Part shown: in pieces, positions 42,610-52,386 of the stretch
How positions within the stretch are numbered: position 1 is the first letter of the stretch
Layout of the letters: each line of letters begins with the position of its first letter
Assembly (NCBI GenBank): GCA_045629485.1
Contig: JAZQRF010000217.1
Location: 1 to 64,000, forward strand
Direction: 5' to 3'
From: Pseudopedobacter sp045629485
Lineage (GTDB): Bacteria > Bacteroidota > Bacteroidia > Sphingobacteriales > Sphingobacteriaceae
DNA length: 64,000 nucleotides
The notes under the pieces: model-generated
The model's input: the letters and a program-made list of their open reading frames with translations, nothing else
Told to the model about the DNA's origin: nothing
The model's database searches: none
Made by a program: the position numbers and the translations under genes

Positions 42610-44346
42610 ATGTTGAAGAAATTAGGCATTGGCGTAATTCTGCTTTTTCTTTTTACAGAAGCGTTTTCTCAAAGGGATAAAGCTTCAAAACAAGAGCTCA
42701 TCGTTATTAGCGGAAAAATTTTGTCTCCACAAGATAGTAGCTTGGTCACCAGCTTGTTTTATTCGGGGTTAAAGGAAAAAATTGCTCAAAACAATAAACT
42801 AGCAATAGATTATTTCAATAGGATTTTAGAAATAGATCCAGCTCATCATCATTCTTATTATGAGCTGGCTGCTATCCATTTTGCTGCTAAAGATTTAACC
42901 AATGCAAAGTACAATATTCAGAAAGCAACAACTATAAAAAAAGATAATGAATGGTATTGGTTATTAGCTGCAAGTATATACCAGGAATTAAAAGATTTTA
43001 ACCTGTTAAATTATGCTTTAGATGAGCTCATTACCATTTCTCCGGATAAAGCAGAGTATCGTTTTGATAAAGCCAATACCCTGGTGGTTTTAAAAAAGCC
43101 CGAGGAGGCAATGAAAGTTTATCAAAATCTTGAAGAGAAGATTGGCTTAACAGACGATATTATAGAAGGAAGGCAAAGGCTTTATATAAGTGAAGGCAAT
43201 GTTAAAAGCGCAGAAACTGATCTGATCAAGTTAATTGCAAAAGAACCTGAAAATACTAACTATTTAATCCAGTTAGGAGATCTTTACTTCAATAACGGGC
43301 AGAAAGAGAAAGCACTGGCTACTTATAATAAAGCAAAGAATCTTAACCCTGATAATGCTTTTATAAACCTTGCTTTAGCAGATATCTATAACCGTGATTC
43401 TCGGTCTGAAGAAGCCTTTCAAGAGTTAAAGCTGGCTTTTAAACATCAGGAATTATCTATTGATCAAAAAATTAAAATTATCATCAGCTATTTTTCCTCT
43501 TTTCCTGATAAGAAAGCTTTTAATTATGCTGAAAACCTGTCTCAGGTTTTAACCGAAGTGCATACTGATGATCCGAAAGCCTATTCAATTTACGGAGATG
43601 TATTGTTTCAGAAAGGAGAGCTGGATAAGGCAAAACTTGCTTACGAACAAGCCATAAAACTAAATAAACAAGTTTACGCCATTTGGGATCAGTTAATAAG
43701 AATCCATCTAGCGCTTAATAATATGCCCGATGTTGTGAAGGTAGGCGAAGAGGCTTTAACCTATTTCCCCAACCAGGCGGCACTATATGTATATACTGCG
43801 TTGGCTTATAATCAATTAAAGCAAAGTGATAAAGCAGTGGCTTATTTAAATAATGCCCTTAGCTATGACCTGGATAGAGCTATAAAAGTACAGGTATATA
43901 GCAGTTTGGGAGATGCTTACCAAAACCTGAAAAAATATAAAGAATCTTCAGAGTCCTATGAGAAGGCCCTGGCTTTAGAATCCGGAAACGTATATGCTTT
44001 AAATAATTATGCTTATTATTTATCGTTAAGGGATGAGAACTTAGAGAAAGCAGAAAAAATGTCGATGCTTTCTAACGAGCTTTCTCCGGGGAATTCTTCT
44101 TTTCTGGATACCTACGCCTGGATTTTATTCAGGCAAAAGAAGTATGAGGAAGCAAGGGTTTGGATAGAGAAGGCTTTAAAGGCAAGCGATAATAAAAGTG
44201 CTACAATTATTGAACATTATGGTGATATTCTATATCATCTGAACCAAAAAGAAAATGCTTTATTAAATTGGAAAAAGGCAAAAGAATTAGGAGAAGATAG
44301 TACAATTTTAAAAAGAAAAATTGATGAAAATAAGTATTCAGAATAG
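42610..44346 (+). CDS. tetratricopeptide-repeat protein, exported
   Basis: The protein has 578 residues with an N-terminal signal peptide (to about residue 20, FTEAFSQ) and at least ten TPR units, for example NKLAIDYFNRILEIDPAHHH, EKALATYNKAKNLNPDNAF, DKAKLAYEQAIKLNKQVY and KESSESYEKALALESGNVYA. There is no enzymatic domain. It is probably a periplasmic or outer-membrane scaffold. Together with the DUF4292 lipoprotein and the EnvC-like protein that follow it forms a block often seen in Bacteroidota. Its last 23 bases overlap the next gene. The specific partners are unknown. Confidence 0.85.
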   Translation: MLKKLGIGVILLFLFTEAFSQRDKASKQELIVISGKILSPQDSSLVTSLFYSGLKEKIAQNNKLAIDYFNRILEIDPAHHHSYYELAAIHFAAKDLTNAKYNIQKATTIKKDNEWYWLLAASIYQELKDFNLLNYALDELITISPDKAEYRFDKANTLVVLKKPEEAMKVYQNLEEKIGLTDDIIEGRQRLYISEGNVKSAETDLIKLIAKEPENTNYLIQLGDLYFNNGQKEKALATYNKAKNLNPDNAFINLALADIYNRDSRSEEAFQELKLAFKHQELSIDQKIKIIISYFSSFPDKKAFNYAENLSQVLTEVHTDDPKAYSIYGDVLFQKGELDKAKLAYEQAIKLNKQVYAIWDQLIRIHLALNNMPDVVKVGEEALTYFPNQAALYVYTALAYNQLKQSDKAVAYLNNALSYDLDRAIKVQVYSSLGDAYQNLKKYKESSESYEKALALESGNVYALNNYAYYLSLRDENLEKAEKMSMLSNELSPGNSSFLDTYAWILFRQKKYEEARVWIEKALKASDNKSATIIEHYGDILYHLNQKENALLNWKKAKELGEDSTILKRKIDENKYSE

Positions 44347-45100
44347 CATTTGGGTTTTAATAGCGGCGCTGTTTGTTGTTACCTCATGTAAACCTAAACA
44401 GCAATTAACCGCTGCTGCTCCATCAAAAAAAATAACTTCAAAAAGTAATATAAAAGCAGAAGATCTGAGAAATAATGAAACAGATTTTCAAACTTTCCAG
44501 TCGAAATCCAGAGCAATTATTTCTCTGGATGGGAAAACTCACGATGTGAACTTAAATCTCAGGATTAAGAAGGACCAGATGATTTGGGCCTCTATCACTG
44601 CTTTTGCCGGAATCGAAGTTGCCCGAATTTTAATTACTCCGGATTCTATAAGATTAATGAACCGCTTAGAAAGTGTATATATCGAGAGACCTTTTTCTTT
44701 TATTCATAATTATACGAGTGATAAAATAGACTTTAAAGCGCTTCAGTCGTTACTATTAGGAAACTCTATACCATTTACTTTAGAGAAGGGCAAAATCGAG
44801 GTTGAAGATAATATTTTGATAGTTAGAGGTACAGAAAATAATTTGAGTTTTAATAATAGGTATTCGAATTTATTGAAACCTGTTAATGTACAGCTTCAAA
44901 ATAACTCAGGCCAGCAATTAAGTGTACGTTATAATAATTATTCTTTGTTTACAGGTAAACAACTTCCTGTAGATTTGACTATTGTTTCTAAAATAAATTC
45001 AAAGAATATAAATTTGGATATCCAATATCAAAGCCCGCAATTTGATGTTTCTCAGGATTATCCTTATAATGTACCTAACAGATTCACACTGATAAAATAA
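44324..45100 (+). CDS. DUF4292 lipoprotein
   Basis: This 258-residue lipoprotein has its lipobox cysteine in LFVVTSC near residue 20. The body is beta-rich (ISLDGKTHDVNLNLRIKKDQ, MIWASITAFAGIEVARILIT) with a LolA/LolB-like look, and matches what I know of DUF4292. A lipid-binding or lipoprotein-related role is possible but not shown. The ATG at 44324 lies inside the TPR gene. The next gene begins 22 bp after the stop. Confidence 0.8.
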   Translation: MKISIQNSIWVLIAALFVVTSCKPKQQLTAAAPSKKITSKSNIKAEDLRNNETDFQTFQSKSRAIISLDGKTHDVNLNLRIKKDQMIWASITAFAGIEVARILITPDSIRLMNRLESVYIERPFSFIHNYTSDKIDFKALQSLLLGNSIPFTLEKGKIEVEDNILIVRGTENNLSFNNRYSNLLKPVNVQLQNNSGQQLSVRYNNYSLFTGKQLPVDLTIVSKINSKNINLDIQYQSPQFDVSQDYPYNVPNRFTLIK

Positions 45101-45109
45101 AATTTTAGA

Positions 45110-45117
45110 TACCTTTG
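45110..45117 (+). promoter_or_regulatory. -7 box before the EnvC-like gene
   Basis: TACCTTTG matches TAnnTTTG and ends 5 bases before the start codon, so a transcript from it would be nearly leaderless. No good -33 TTG is seen, and read-through from upstream is equally possible. Confidence 0.35.
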
Positions 45118-45122
45118 CCAAA

Positions 45123-46373
45123 ATGAAGCAATTTAAAATTCTACTCATACTATTATTTTTAACTTCAGGTAGTGGCTTGTTAGCGCAAACCAGGTCTGAG
45201 CTTGAAAGAAGAAAAGCACAGCTGAATAAGGATATTGAGATGATTAACAGTACACTCAAAAAAACGGCTTCCAGCAAACAAGTTACCTTAAAACAGCTGA
45301 ATGCTTTAAGAGCTCAAATTCGTTTAAGAGAAGAAAAAATTAAAACGATAAACTCAGAAGTGAGACTCTTGGACGGAGAAATCAATGAAAATTTAAATAA
45401 TGTAAAATCTTTGCAAGCTCAGCTTAAGCAATTAAAATCTGATTATGCTGCTATGATTCGGTTTGCTCAAAAAAACCAGGGCTCTTACAGTAAGCTCATG
45501 TATATTTTTGCAGCCAAAGATTTTAACCAGGCTTACAAGCGTATGAAGTACCTGCAACAGTTTGGCGAATATAGAGTAAAACAAGCAAATTATATCGAAG
45601 ATACCCAGGCGAGTTTGAGGAATAAGATTTCGGTTTTAAATAAAAACAAACAGGAAAAGGACCATCTATTAACCGATCAGCAAAAAGAGAAAAATAAACT
45701 TGGCAACGAACAGAGCAACCAGGCTAAAGTTGTAAAAAACCTGACTTCTCAGGAAAGAAAATTGAAGCAAAATCTTGCTCAAAAACAAAGAGATGCCGCA
45801 AAGTTAGACCGGGCAATTAGAGCAGCAATCCAGGCAGAGATTGCAGCCGCGAAAAGACGGGCCGAAGAAGAGGCAAGGGCTGCGGCAGCGAAAGCGAAAG
45901 CAGAAGGTAAGCCTGTTCCAACTGCAAAAACCGGCTCTGCATTAGCTGCAACACCAGAATCTGCAAAATTATCTGCCGATTTCGTGAGTAATAGAGGAAG
46001 ATTGCCATGGCCGGTAGCAAATGGGGTAATTACAGATTCTTATGGTAAAAAGAACGTGATTGGTAATGTAACCTCAGAAAATAATGGCTGGACCATAAGA
46101 ACCGGAACTAACGCAACAGTTAGGGCAATTTTTGAAGGGACTGTTAGCAGAGTATTGGATATAGCAGGTAAAGGTGTGGTTATGATTAGACATGGAGAGT
46201 TCTTTACAGTCTATCAGAATCTTAAAACCATCAATGTTTCTGCAGGTCAGAAAGTTTCTACAAAGCAAGCTTTGGGTACTGTAGGTTCAGATGAAGATGA
46301 TGTTTCGGAAGTGCATTTCGAGTTATGGAAAGGTATGCAGACACAGAATCCATCTTTATGGCTGGCAAACTAA
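45123..46373 (+). CDS. EnvC-like murein hydrolase activator, coiled coil plus degenerate LytM domain
   Basis: The protein has 416 residues: a signal peptide (to about 20, SGLLAQ), a long coiled coil (about 22-255), an Ala-rich linker and a C-terminal LytM/M23 fold (about 300-415). The active M23 signature HxGxD is replaced by NNGWTIRTG and the HxH pair is reduced to a single histidine in VHFELWKG, so zinc-dependent hydrolysis is unlikely. This is the pattern of EnvC, which activates N-acetylmuramyl amidases during cell division. The partner amidase is not in the window. Confidence 0.84.
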   Translation: MKQFKILLILLFLTSGSGLLAQTRSELERRKAQLNKDIEMINSTLKKTASSKQVTLKQLNALRAQIRLREEKIKTINSEVRLLDGEINENLNNVKSLQAQLKQLKSDYAAMIRFAQKNQGSYSKLMYIFAAKDFNQAYKRMKYLQQFGEYRVKQANYIEDTQASLRNKISVLNKNKQEKDHLLTDQQKEKNKLGNEQSNQAKVVKNLTSQERKLKQNLAQKQRDAAKLDRAIRAAIQAEIAAAKRRAEEEARAAAAKAKAEGKPVPTAKTGSALAATPESAKLSADFVSNRGRLPWPVANGVITDSYGKKNVIGNVTSENNGWTIRTGTNATVRAIFEGTVSRVLDIAGKGVVMIRHGEFFTVYQNLKTINVSAGQKVSTKQALGTVGSDEDDVSEVHFELWKGMQTQNPSLWLAN

Positions 46374-46441
46374 TTTGAAAAAATGAAATGCATGTGTAAG
46401 TTAACTGCACATATACTCAACTCAATGCAGAATAAAATATT

Positions 46442-46449
46442 TATATTTG
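46442..46449 (+). promoter_or_regulatory. -7 box for the tatA pair
   Basis: TATATTTG matches TAnnTTTG and lies 19 bases before the first tatA start. The 95-bp gap holds no other obvious signal and no clear -33 element. Confidence 0.45.
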
Positions 46450-46468
46450 CGTTAGTTTTTAAAAAAGA

Positions 46469-46765
46469 ATGATGTATTACGAAAATCTTTTATTTTTAAA
46501 TATCGGTGGGCAGGAGACTATTTTAATTGTTTTTGCGATTTTATTGTTATTTGGAGGTAAGAAACTCCCTGAATTAGCAAGAGGATTGGGGAAAGGAATG
46601 AGAGAGTTTAAAGATGCCTCTGATGGCGTAAAAAGAGAAATTCATAGAAATATAAATTCTTTAACAGCCGAGGAAGAATTAAAAAGAGAAGAAGCGGAAT
46701 ATAATTATACTCCTGAGGAAGACTCTCTTCCAGCTGAAGAAAATGGCAAAGAAACAGTTAAATAG
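46469..46765 (+). CDS. tatA: Sec-independent translocase protein TatA/E
   Basis: The protein has 98 residues with one N-terminal membrane helix (IGGQETILIVFAILLLFGGKKLPELARGLG) and an amphipathic helix GKGMREFKDASDGVKREI, the TatA pattern with the FGxKxLPELAR hinge. A charged, acidic tail follows. TatA forms the pore for folded proteins with twin-arginine signals. A second, shorter tatA lies 19 bp downstream; tatC is not in the window. Confidence 0.92.
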   Translation: MMYYENLLFLNIGGQETILIVFAILLLFGGKKLPELARGLGKGMREFKDASDGVKREIHRNINSLTAEEELKREEAEYNYTPEEDSLPAEENGKETVK

Positions 46766-46784
46766 TTAATTAATATAAAATACA

Positions 46785-46964
46785 ATGGGTTTAGGCGCAC
46801 CAGAAATTATCCTAATAATAGTAGCTTTATTATTATTGTTTGGCGGAAAAAAAATTCCTGAATTAATGAGAGGCCTTGGAAAAGGTGTAAAAGAATTTAA
46901 GGATGGGCAAAACGGAGTGGAAAAACAGGAAGAAAAAACTTACAAGCCAGAAGAGAAACAATAA
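46785..46964 (+). CDS. tatA: second Sec-independent translocase protein TatA/E
   Basis: This 59-residue protein starts MGLGAPEIILIIVALLLLFG, continues GGKKIPELMRGLGKGVKEFKD and ends in a short charged tail. The hinge and amphipathic helix match TatA, and it is shorter than the first copy by about 39 tail residues. It lies 19 bp after that copy and is followed by a strong terminator hairpin. It may provide a TatE-like variant or share the pore with the first. Confidence 0.9.
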   Translation: MGLGAPEIILIIVALLLLFGGKKIPELMRGLGKGVKEFKDGQNGVEKQEEKTYKPEEKQ

Positions 46965-46996
46965 TTCTTTTATTGGTATTTATTTATAATTCTTGT

Positions 46997-47047
46997 AACC
47001 TTGTAATTAAATTAATCTGGTTCCCGGATTATTTTAATTACAAGGTT
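46997..47047 (+). terminator. strong terminator hairpin after the tatA pair
   Basis: Two 24-base arms (46997-47020 and 47024-47047) pair with one mismatch and one G-T wobble around a 3-base loop. TTGTTTT follows. It lies only 12 bases before the gatA start. Confidence 0.8.
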
Positions 47048-47059
47048 TTGTTTTAAAAG

Positions 47060-48505
47060 ATGCTTTCAGAAAAAATACAAAATTATTCCAGGTTAGAAGA
47101 TATACAAGCTGATATTAGAGAGGGCTTGATTTCGGTTGAAGAGTTGGTTGTTTCTTATATTACCAGAATAAGACAATTTTCTGAATTGAATGCCTACCTC
47201 GAGGTTTTCGAGGAGGAAGCTTTAGAGCGGGCAAAAGTTATACAACAAAAAATAGATAGCGGTACAGCTGGTAAGCTGGCAGGTATGGTTATTGGCTTGA
47301 AAGATAACATTTCTTATAAAAATCATAAGTTAACTGCTTCATCTAAAATTTTGGATGGTTATGTTGCAGTATATTCCTCAACCGTTGTAGAAAGAATATT
47401 AGCAGAAGATGCCATTATCATAGGCAGGCTAAACTGCGATGAATTTGCAATGGGTGCTTCTAACGAAACTTCTTATTTCGGTCCGGTAAAGAATTTTGCA
47501 GATCGTACTAAAGTCTCTGGAGGCTCGTCAGGTGGTTCAGCAGTTGCTGTACAGGCAGGTTTGTGCTTGGCTTCTCTGGGCTCAGATACAGGTGGGTCTA
47601 TTAGGCAGCCCTCTGCATTTTGCGGAGTAATAGGCTTAAAGCCTACTTATGCCAGAGTATCAAGATATGGAATTGTTGCCTATGCCTCATCATTTGATCA
47701 GGTTGGGCCAATCGCCAGGTCTGTAGAGGATGCGGCTCTATTGTTAGAAGTAATTGCCGGAAGTGATGATTATGATAGCACTTCTTCTGCACAACCCGTC
47801 CCGGAGTATTCTAAAAAACTAGAAAATTCTTCTAAACGCCGAATCGCCTATATCGAAGAAACTTTGCATTCAGAAGGATTAGATCCAGAGATCAGGCAAA
47901 ATATTTTAGATCAGATTCAGCATCTTAAAGGCGAAGGGCATACCGTTGAGCCTGTTTCTTTCGAGTTTTTACAATATGCTGTAGCCACATACTATATTTT
48001 AACAACTGCAGAAGCTTCTTCTAACCTTGCCCGTTATGATGGTGTTCATTATGGATACAGGAGTGATGCTTCAACCGATTTAATAAGTACTTATAAACTT
48101 TCCAGGTCCGAAGGTTTTGGAGACGAAGTGAAGCGTCGGATTATGCTGGGAACTTTTGTGTTAAGTGCCGGGTATTATGATGCTTATTACTCCAGGGCTC
48201 AGAAGATAAGAAGGCTGATCAAAGAAAAAACAGAGCAGATTTTAGAAGACTACGATTTTATTCTTACGCCAACAACGCCAACGCCGGCATTTAATATAGG
48301 AGAAGAAATTACCGATCCTGTGGTTATGTATCTTGCAGATATCTTTACAGTGGTTGCATCTTTAGCAGGATTACCCGCAATTTCTTTGCCTTCTGGCCAC
48401 ACAAAAGAAGGTTTACCACTAGGAATGCAGATTATTGGAAAACGTTTTGGAGAGGTAGAATTACTTTCTTTTTCAAAATATTTCACTGATCTGGAGAAAA
48501 AATAG
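47060..48505 (+). CDS. gatA: Asp-tRNA(Asn)/Glu-tRNA(Gln) amidotransferase subunit A
   Basis: GatA is the glutaminase/amidase subunit of the GatCAB complex, which amidates mischarged Glu-tRNA(Gln) or Asp-tRNA(Asn). The protein is 481 residues and has the amidase-signature Ser-Ser-Lys triad: Lys in GLKDNISYKN near 76, and two serines in the GGSSGGSAVAVQAG and SDTGGSIRQPS segment near 153-179. Gene position alone (no gatB or gatC near) fits the usual scattered layout in Bacteroidota. The strong hairpin just upstream isolates it from the tatA transcript. Confidence 0.93.
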   Translation: MLSEKIQNYSRLEDIQADIREGLISVEELVVSYITRIRQFSELNAYLEVFEEEALERAKVIQQKIDSGTAGKLAGMVIGLKDNISYKNHKLTASSKILDGYVAVYSSTVVERILAEDAIIIGRLNCDEFAMGASNETSYFGPVKNFADRTKVSGGSSGGSAVAVQAGLCLASLGSDTGGSIRQPSAFCGVIGLKPTYARVSRYGIVAYASSFDQVGPIARSVEDAALLLEVIAGSDDYDSTSSAQPVPEYSKKLENSSKRRIAYIEETLHSEGLDPEIRQNILDQIQHLKGEGHTVEPVSFEFLQYAVATYYILTTAEASSNLARYDGVHYGYRSDASTDLISTYKLSRSEGFGDEVKRRIMLGTFVLSAGYYDAYYSRAQKIRRLIKEKTEQILEDYDFILTPTTPTPAFNIGEEITDPVVMYLADIFTVVASLAGLPAISLPSGHTKEGLPLGMQIIGKRFGEVELLSFSKYFTDLEKK

Positions 48506-48563
48506 TTATTTTGGGTGAGAACCAAATGATTAACATCGGCTATTGCCGGAATAAATTAGAAGA

Positions 48564-49985
48564 ATGAACAAAACTTTCGCTCTAATCTTTTCTTTTCTTT
48601 TAATAGGAATAGGTGCAAAATCAAGAGATAATAATGAGGTGGATTCCGCATACGTCAGCAGGTTAACCCCCCAAGAATCAAGAGTAATAAGAAATCTGGT
48701 GAGAACAGATACCTTATCTATTCCCACGCATTCAAATATACAGTTAGAGGTATTCAAATACGACGCTAATCTGTTATATAAGTACCGTTTAGATTCTATA
48801 AAAACTCCTGTACCGTTAGATTACAACCCTTATGTACAATCTTTTATCGATGCGTTCCTTAATAAAGGAAAAAACCAGATCGGGAAAATGATTTCATTAG
48901 GGAATTACTATTTCCCAATTTTCGAGAATGCCTTAAATGCATACAAAATTCCTAACGAATTTAAGTATCTGCCTATTGTAGAGTCGGCTATGGATCCTTT
49001 GGCGGTTTCAAAATCAGGTGCAACTGGCTTGTGGCAATTTATGTACACAACCGGTATTGGTTATGGTCTCAATATCAATAATTATGTTGATGAACGAAGA
49101 GACCCTATCCAGTCTAGTTATGCAGCTGCAAAATATCTTAAAGAAGCATATGAAAATTTAGGCGACTGGCTTTTGGCCCTGGCCTCTTATAATTGCGGGC
49201 AGGGAGCAGTGAGCAGAGCTATCGCGAAAGCTGGTGGAGCACCTAAGACTTTCTGGGAAATCCATCAGTACCTCCCGATGGAAACCAGAAATTATGTGCC
49301 TAAATTTATTGCTGTTACTTACATGATGCATTATTATGATCGCTATAAAGACATCGATATCCCTGATGCAAACGTCAAAATCAACATAGATTCTATTTAT
49401 GTAAATAAGTTTGTAAGCTTTGATAATTTAGCCGATGTTTTAAATATAGAAAGTAAAGAAATAGAGATTTTAAATCCTTCTTACAAAAAGAGGTTGATTA
49501 ATGGATCTCCGGAATCACCAAAAAGACTCATTATACCTAAAGTAGATTATAAAACTTATGCATCTCTTTTTGATGTTTTAAATAGCGATGAGCATGGCGA
49601 ATTCGCATATGCTTCTCTGAAAACAGAAACGCCTAAAGTGTATCTTGCGAAAAAGAATCACACAGTAGCCAAAGGAGAAAACTTAACTAAAATAGCAAAT
49701 CAATATAAAGTAGAAGTGCAGGATATAAAGGTTTGGAATAATCTTAAGAGTATAGCAGTGGTGCCCGGTCAGAAATTAATTGTTAATAAGCCTAATTCAA
49801 GTATTGTTCCTGCTGCTACAGATAAATCCCCAAAATATATTACCTATACAGTAAAATTAGGAGATACATTATCTTCTATCGCCAAGAGATTTAATGGCGT
49901 AACCGTTGGAGCGATACAGGAGCTTAACAATTTAAGCAGCTACACACTTAAGGCGGGGATGGTGTTAATGATTAGTACGTTGTAA
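48564..49985 (+). CDS. lytic transglycosylase with LysM repeats, MltD-like
   Basis: The protein has 473 residues with a signal peptide (to about 18), an SLT catalytic domain (about 95-280) and two C-terminal LysM units (about 367-411 and 427-472). The catalytic glutamate is Glu 140 in PIVESAMDP, followed by SGATGLWQFM and later ASYNCGQGAV. It cleaves the glycan strands of peptidoglycan to leave 1,6-anhydro-MurNAc ends. LysM units hold it to the wall. The gene is single, between gatA and maeB. Confidence 0.93.
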   Translation: MNKTFALIFSFLLIGIGAKSRDNNEVDSAYVSRLTPQESRVIRNLVRTDTLSIPTHSNIQLEVFKYDANLLYKYRLDSIKTPVPLDYNPYVQSFIDAFLNKGKNQIGKMISLGNYYFPIFENALNAYKIPNEFKYLPIVESAMDPLAVSKSGATGLWQFMYTTGIGYGLNINNYVDERRDPIQSSYAAAKYLKEAYENLGDWLLALASYNCGQGAVSRAIAKAGGAPKTFWEIHQYLPMETRNYVPKFIAVTYMMHYYDRYKDIDIPDANVKINIDSIYVNKFVSFDNLADVLNIESKEIEILNPSYKKRLINGSPESPKRLIIPKVDYKTYASLFDVLNSDEHGEFAYASLKTETPKVYLAKKNHTVAKGENLTKIANQYKVEVQDIKVWNNLKSIAVVPGQKLIVNKPNSSIVPAATDKSPKYITYTVKLGDTLSSIAKRFNGVTVGAIQELNNLSSYTLKAGMVLMISTL

Positions 49986-50080
49986 TTTATTTTTTAGGAC
50001 CCTTCAGCCATCTTCACAGTCTTATTATATAACTTGTAGAGAACATTCTTCAAGTATAGTGTAGCACTAATATTAAAATA

Positions 50081-52357
50081 ATGAGTAAGACAAATAAAAT
50101 TCAGGATGCTTTAGATTACCATGCAAAAGGCAGACCCGGTAAAATACAGGTAATTCCCACAAAACCGACGAATACTCAACGTGATTTAACACTGGCTTAT
50201 TCCCCAGGTGTAGCAGAGCCATGCTTAAAAATTGCAGAAAATAAAGATGACGTTTATAAATATACAGCAAAAGGGAACTTAGTTGCTGTTATAAGCAATG
50301 GAACCGCAGTTTTGGGTTTAGGAGATATAGGGCCGGAAGCAGGGAAGCCTGTAATGGAAGGCAAAGGTTTGCTCTTTAAAATTTTTGCAGATATAGATGT
50401 TTTTGATTTAGAACTCGATACCAAAAACGTTGATGAGTTTGTAACTATTGTTAAAGCTTTGGAACCAACTTTCGGAGGTATTAATCTGGAAGATATAAAA
50501 GCGCCAGAGTGTTTCGAAATCGAACGCAGGTTAAAAGAGGAAATGAACATTCCGGTGATGCATGACGATCAGCATGGAACCGCAATTATTTCAGCTGCAG
50601 CTTTAATCAATGCCTGTGAGCTCCAGAATAAGAAATTAAGCAAAGTGAAAATTGTAGTTAACGGTGCGGGTGCGGCAGCAATATCCTGTACACGTTTATA
50701 CGTTTCTATGGGTGCCACCAAGGAAAATGTGGTAATGCTCGACCGCAGCGGTGTGATTAGAGCAGATCGGCCAAACCTGGAGGGTACAAAATTAGAGTTT
50801 GCAACGCAAAGGGATATACGCACCTTGGCTGAAGCTATAAAGGATGCCGATGTATTTATAGGCTTATCTTCTGCTGATGTTGTGGATGCAGAAATGCTCA
50901 AATCGATGGCTAAAAACCCTATCGTTTTTGCAATGGCAAATCCCAATCCGGAGATTGCTTATGAATTAGCGATAAAAACCCGTAAAGATATTATTATGGC
51001 AACCGGACGTTCTGATTACCCTAACCAGGTAAATAATGTGCTTGGTTTTCCTTATATATTCAGGGGAGCCCTGGATGTCAGAGCTACAGCAATTAACGAG
51101 GAGATGAAAATCGCTGCGGTAAGAGCTATTGCTGAGTTGGCTAAAACACAGGTTCCAGAAGCTGTAAATCTAGCCTATAATGCCAAAAATTTAAGGTTTG
51201 GTAAAGATTATATCATTCCTAAGCCAGTAGATTTTAGATTAATAACCTCTGTGGCACCTGCTGTAGCAAAAGCCGCTATAAGCTCAGGGGTTGCCCGACA
51301 TATTATAACTGATTGGGAAGCTTACGCAGAGGAACTTAAAAAGAGATTAGGAATGGATGATGCAATTATGCGTACCATTTCAAATAAAGCAAAGCTGGAT
51401 CCTAAAAGAGTTGTTTTTGCAGAAGCAGATAATTATAAAATTCTTAAATCTGCACAGATTGTAAAAGATGAGGGGATTGCAGTTCCCATTCTGCTGGGAA
51501 ATAAATCAGCCATCAATAAAATCATCAGAGAACATGAACTTGATCTGGAAGGTGTAGAAATTATTGATCCTTTAGAAGAGAAAGAATGGGGTGAAGAGTT
51601 TGCCCAATATCTGTATGAAAAACGCCAGAGAAGAGGAATTACTCTTTTTGATTCCCGTAAACACATAAGGGATCGAAATTATTTCGGGGCAGCTATGGTT
51701 CAGTTTGGTAAAGCAGATGCACTAATTTCGGGTTTAACAAGAAATTATGCTTCTACGGTTAAACCCGCATTGCAAATTATTAATACCGCAGAAGGTGTAA
51801 ATAAAGTTGCAGGGATGTACATGATGCTAACTAAGAAAGGTCCGGTATTTTTTGCAGACACTACCATCAATATGAACCCCACGGCAGAAGAGTTGGTAGA
51901 TATAACAGTATTGGTAAATAAAGCAGTTAAACAATTTAATATTATACCAAGAATTGCTTTGCTTTCTTATTCAAACTTCGGATCTAATGAAGGGGCTGTT
52001 GCAGAAAAAACAAGAGAAGCAGTAAAGTTGCTGCATAAAAATCATCCAGAAATAATTGTTGATGGAGATTTACAGGCAAATTTCGCACTAAATGAAGAAT
52101 TAATGAGAGATAATTTTTCTTTCTCTAAATTAAAAGATGGGTCTGCTAATACGTTGGTTTTTCCTAACTTAGAGTCGGGAAATATTGCTTATAAACTGTT
52201 GCAGGAATTAGGTGGGGCCGAAGCTGTTGGACCTATACTTTTGGGAATGAATAAGCCTGTTCATATATTGCAATTAGGTAGTTCAGTAAGAGAGATTGTA
52301 GACATGGTCACCATTGCTGTTGTGGATGTGCAGGAAAAAGAAGCTGCTGAAAAATAG
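50081..52357 (+). CDS. maeB: NADP-dependent malic enzyme, MaeB type
   Basis: The protein (758 residues) is a fusion: an N-terminal malic enzyme domain (about 1-430) with SPGVAEPCL near 45, MHDDQHGTA near 161 and the NADP fold VNGAGAAAIS near 192, followed by a C-terminal phosphotransacetylase-like domain (about 435-758). It oxidatively decarboxylates malate to pyruvate and NADPH. The phosphotransacetylase part is thought to be regulatory. It sits 30 bp before ruvA. Confidence 0.94.
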   Translation: MSKTNKIQDALDYHAKGRPGKIQVIPTKPTNTQRDLTLAYSPGVAEPCLKIAENKDDVYKYTAKGNLVAVISNGTAVLGLGDIGPEAGKPVMEGKGLLFKIFADIDVFDLELDTKNVDEFVTIVKALEPTFGGINLEDIKAPECFEIERRLKEEMNIPVMHDDQHGTAIISAAALINACELQNKKLSKVKIVVNGAGAAAISCTRLYVSMGATKENVVMLDRSGVIRADRPNLEGTKLEFATQRDIRTLAEAIKDADVFIGLSSADVVDAEMLKSMAKNPIVFAMANPNPEIAYELAIKTRKDIIMATGRSDYPNQVNNVLGFPYIFRGALDVRATAINEEMKIAAVRAIAELAKTQVPEAVNLAYNAKNLRFGKDYIIPKPVDFRLITSVAPAVAKAAISSGVARHIITDWEAYAEELKKRLGMDDAIMRTISNKAKLDPKRVVFAEADNYKILKSAQIVKDEGIAVPILLGNKSAINKIIREHELDLEGVEIIDPLEEKEWGEEFAQYLYEKRQRRGITLFDSRKHIRDRNYFGAAMVQFGKADALISGLTRNYASTVKPALQIINTAEGVNKVAGMYMMLTKKGPVFFADTTINMNPTAEELVDITVLVNKAVKQFNIIPRIALLSYSNFGSNEGAVAEKTREAVKLLHKNHPEIIVDGDLQANFALNEELMRDNFSFSKLKDGSANTLVFPNLESGNIAYKLLQELGGAEAVGPILLGMNKPVHILQLGSSVREIVDMVTIAVVDVQEKEAAEK

Positions 52358-52386
52358 AATTAAAATACAGGTATGGCCTGCGAAAC

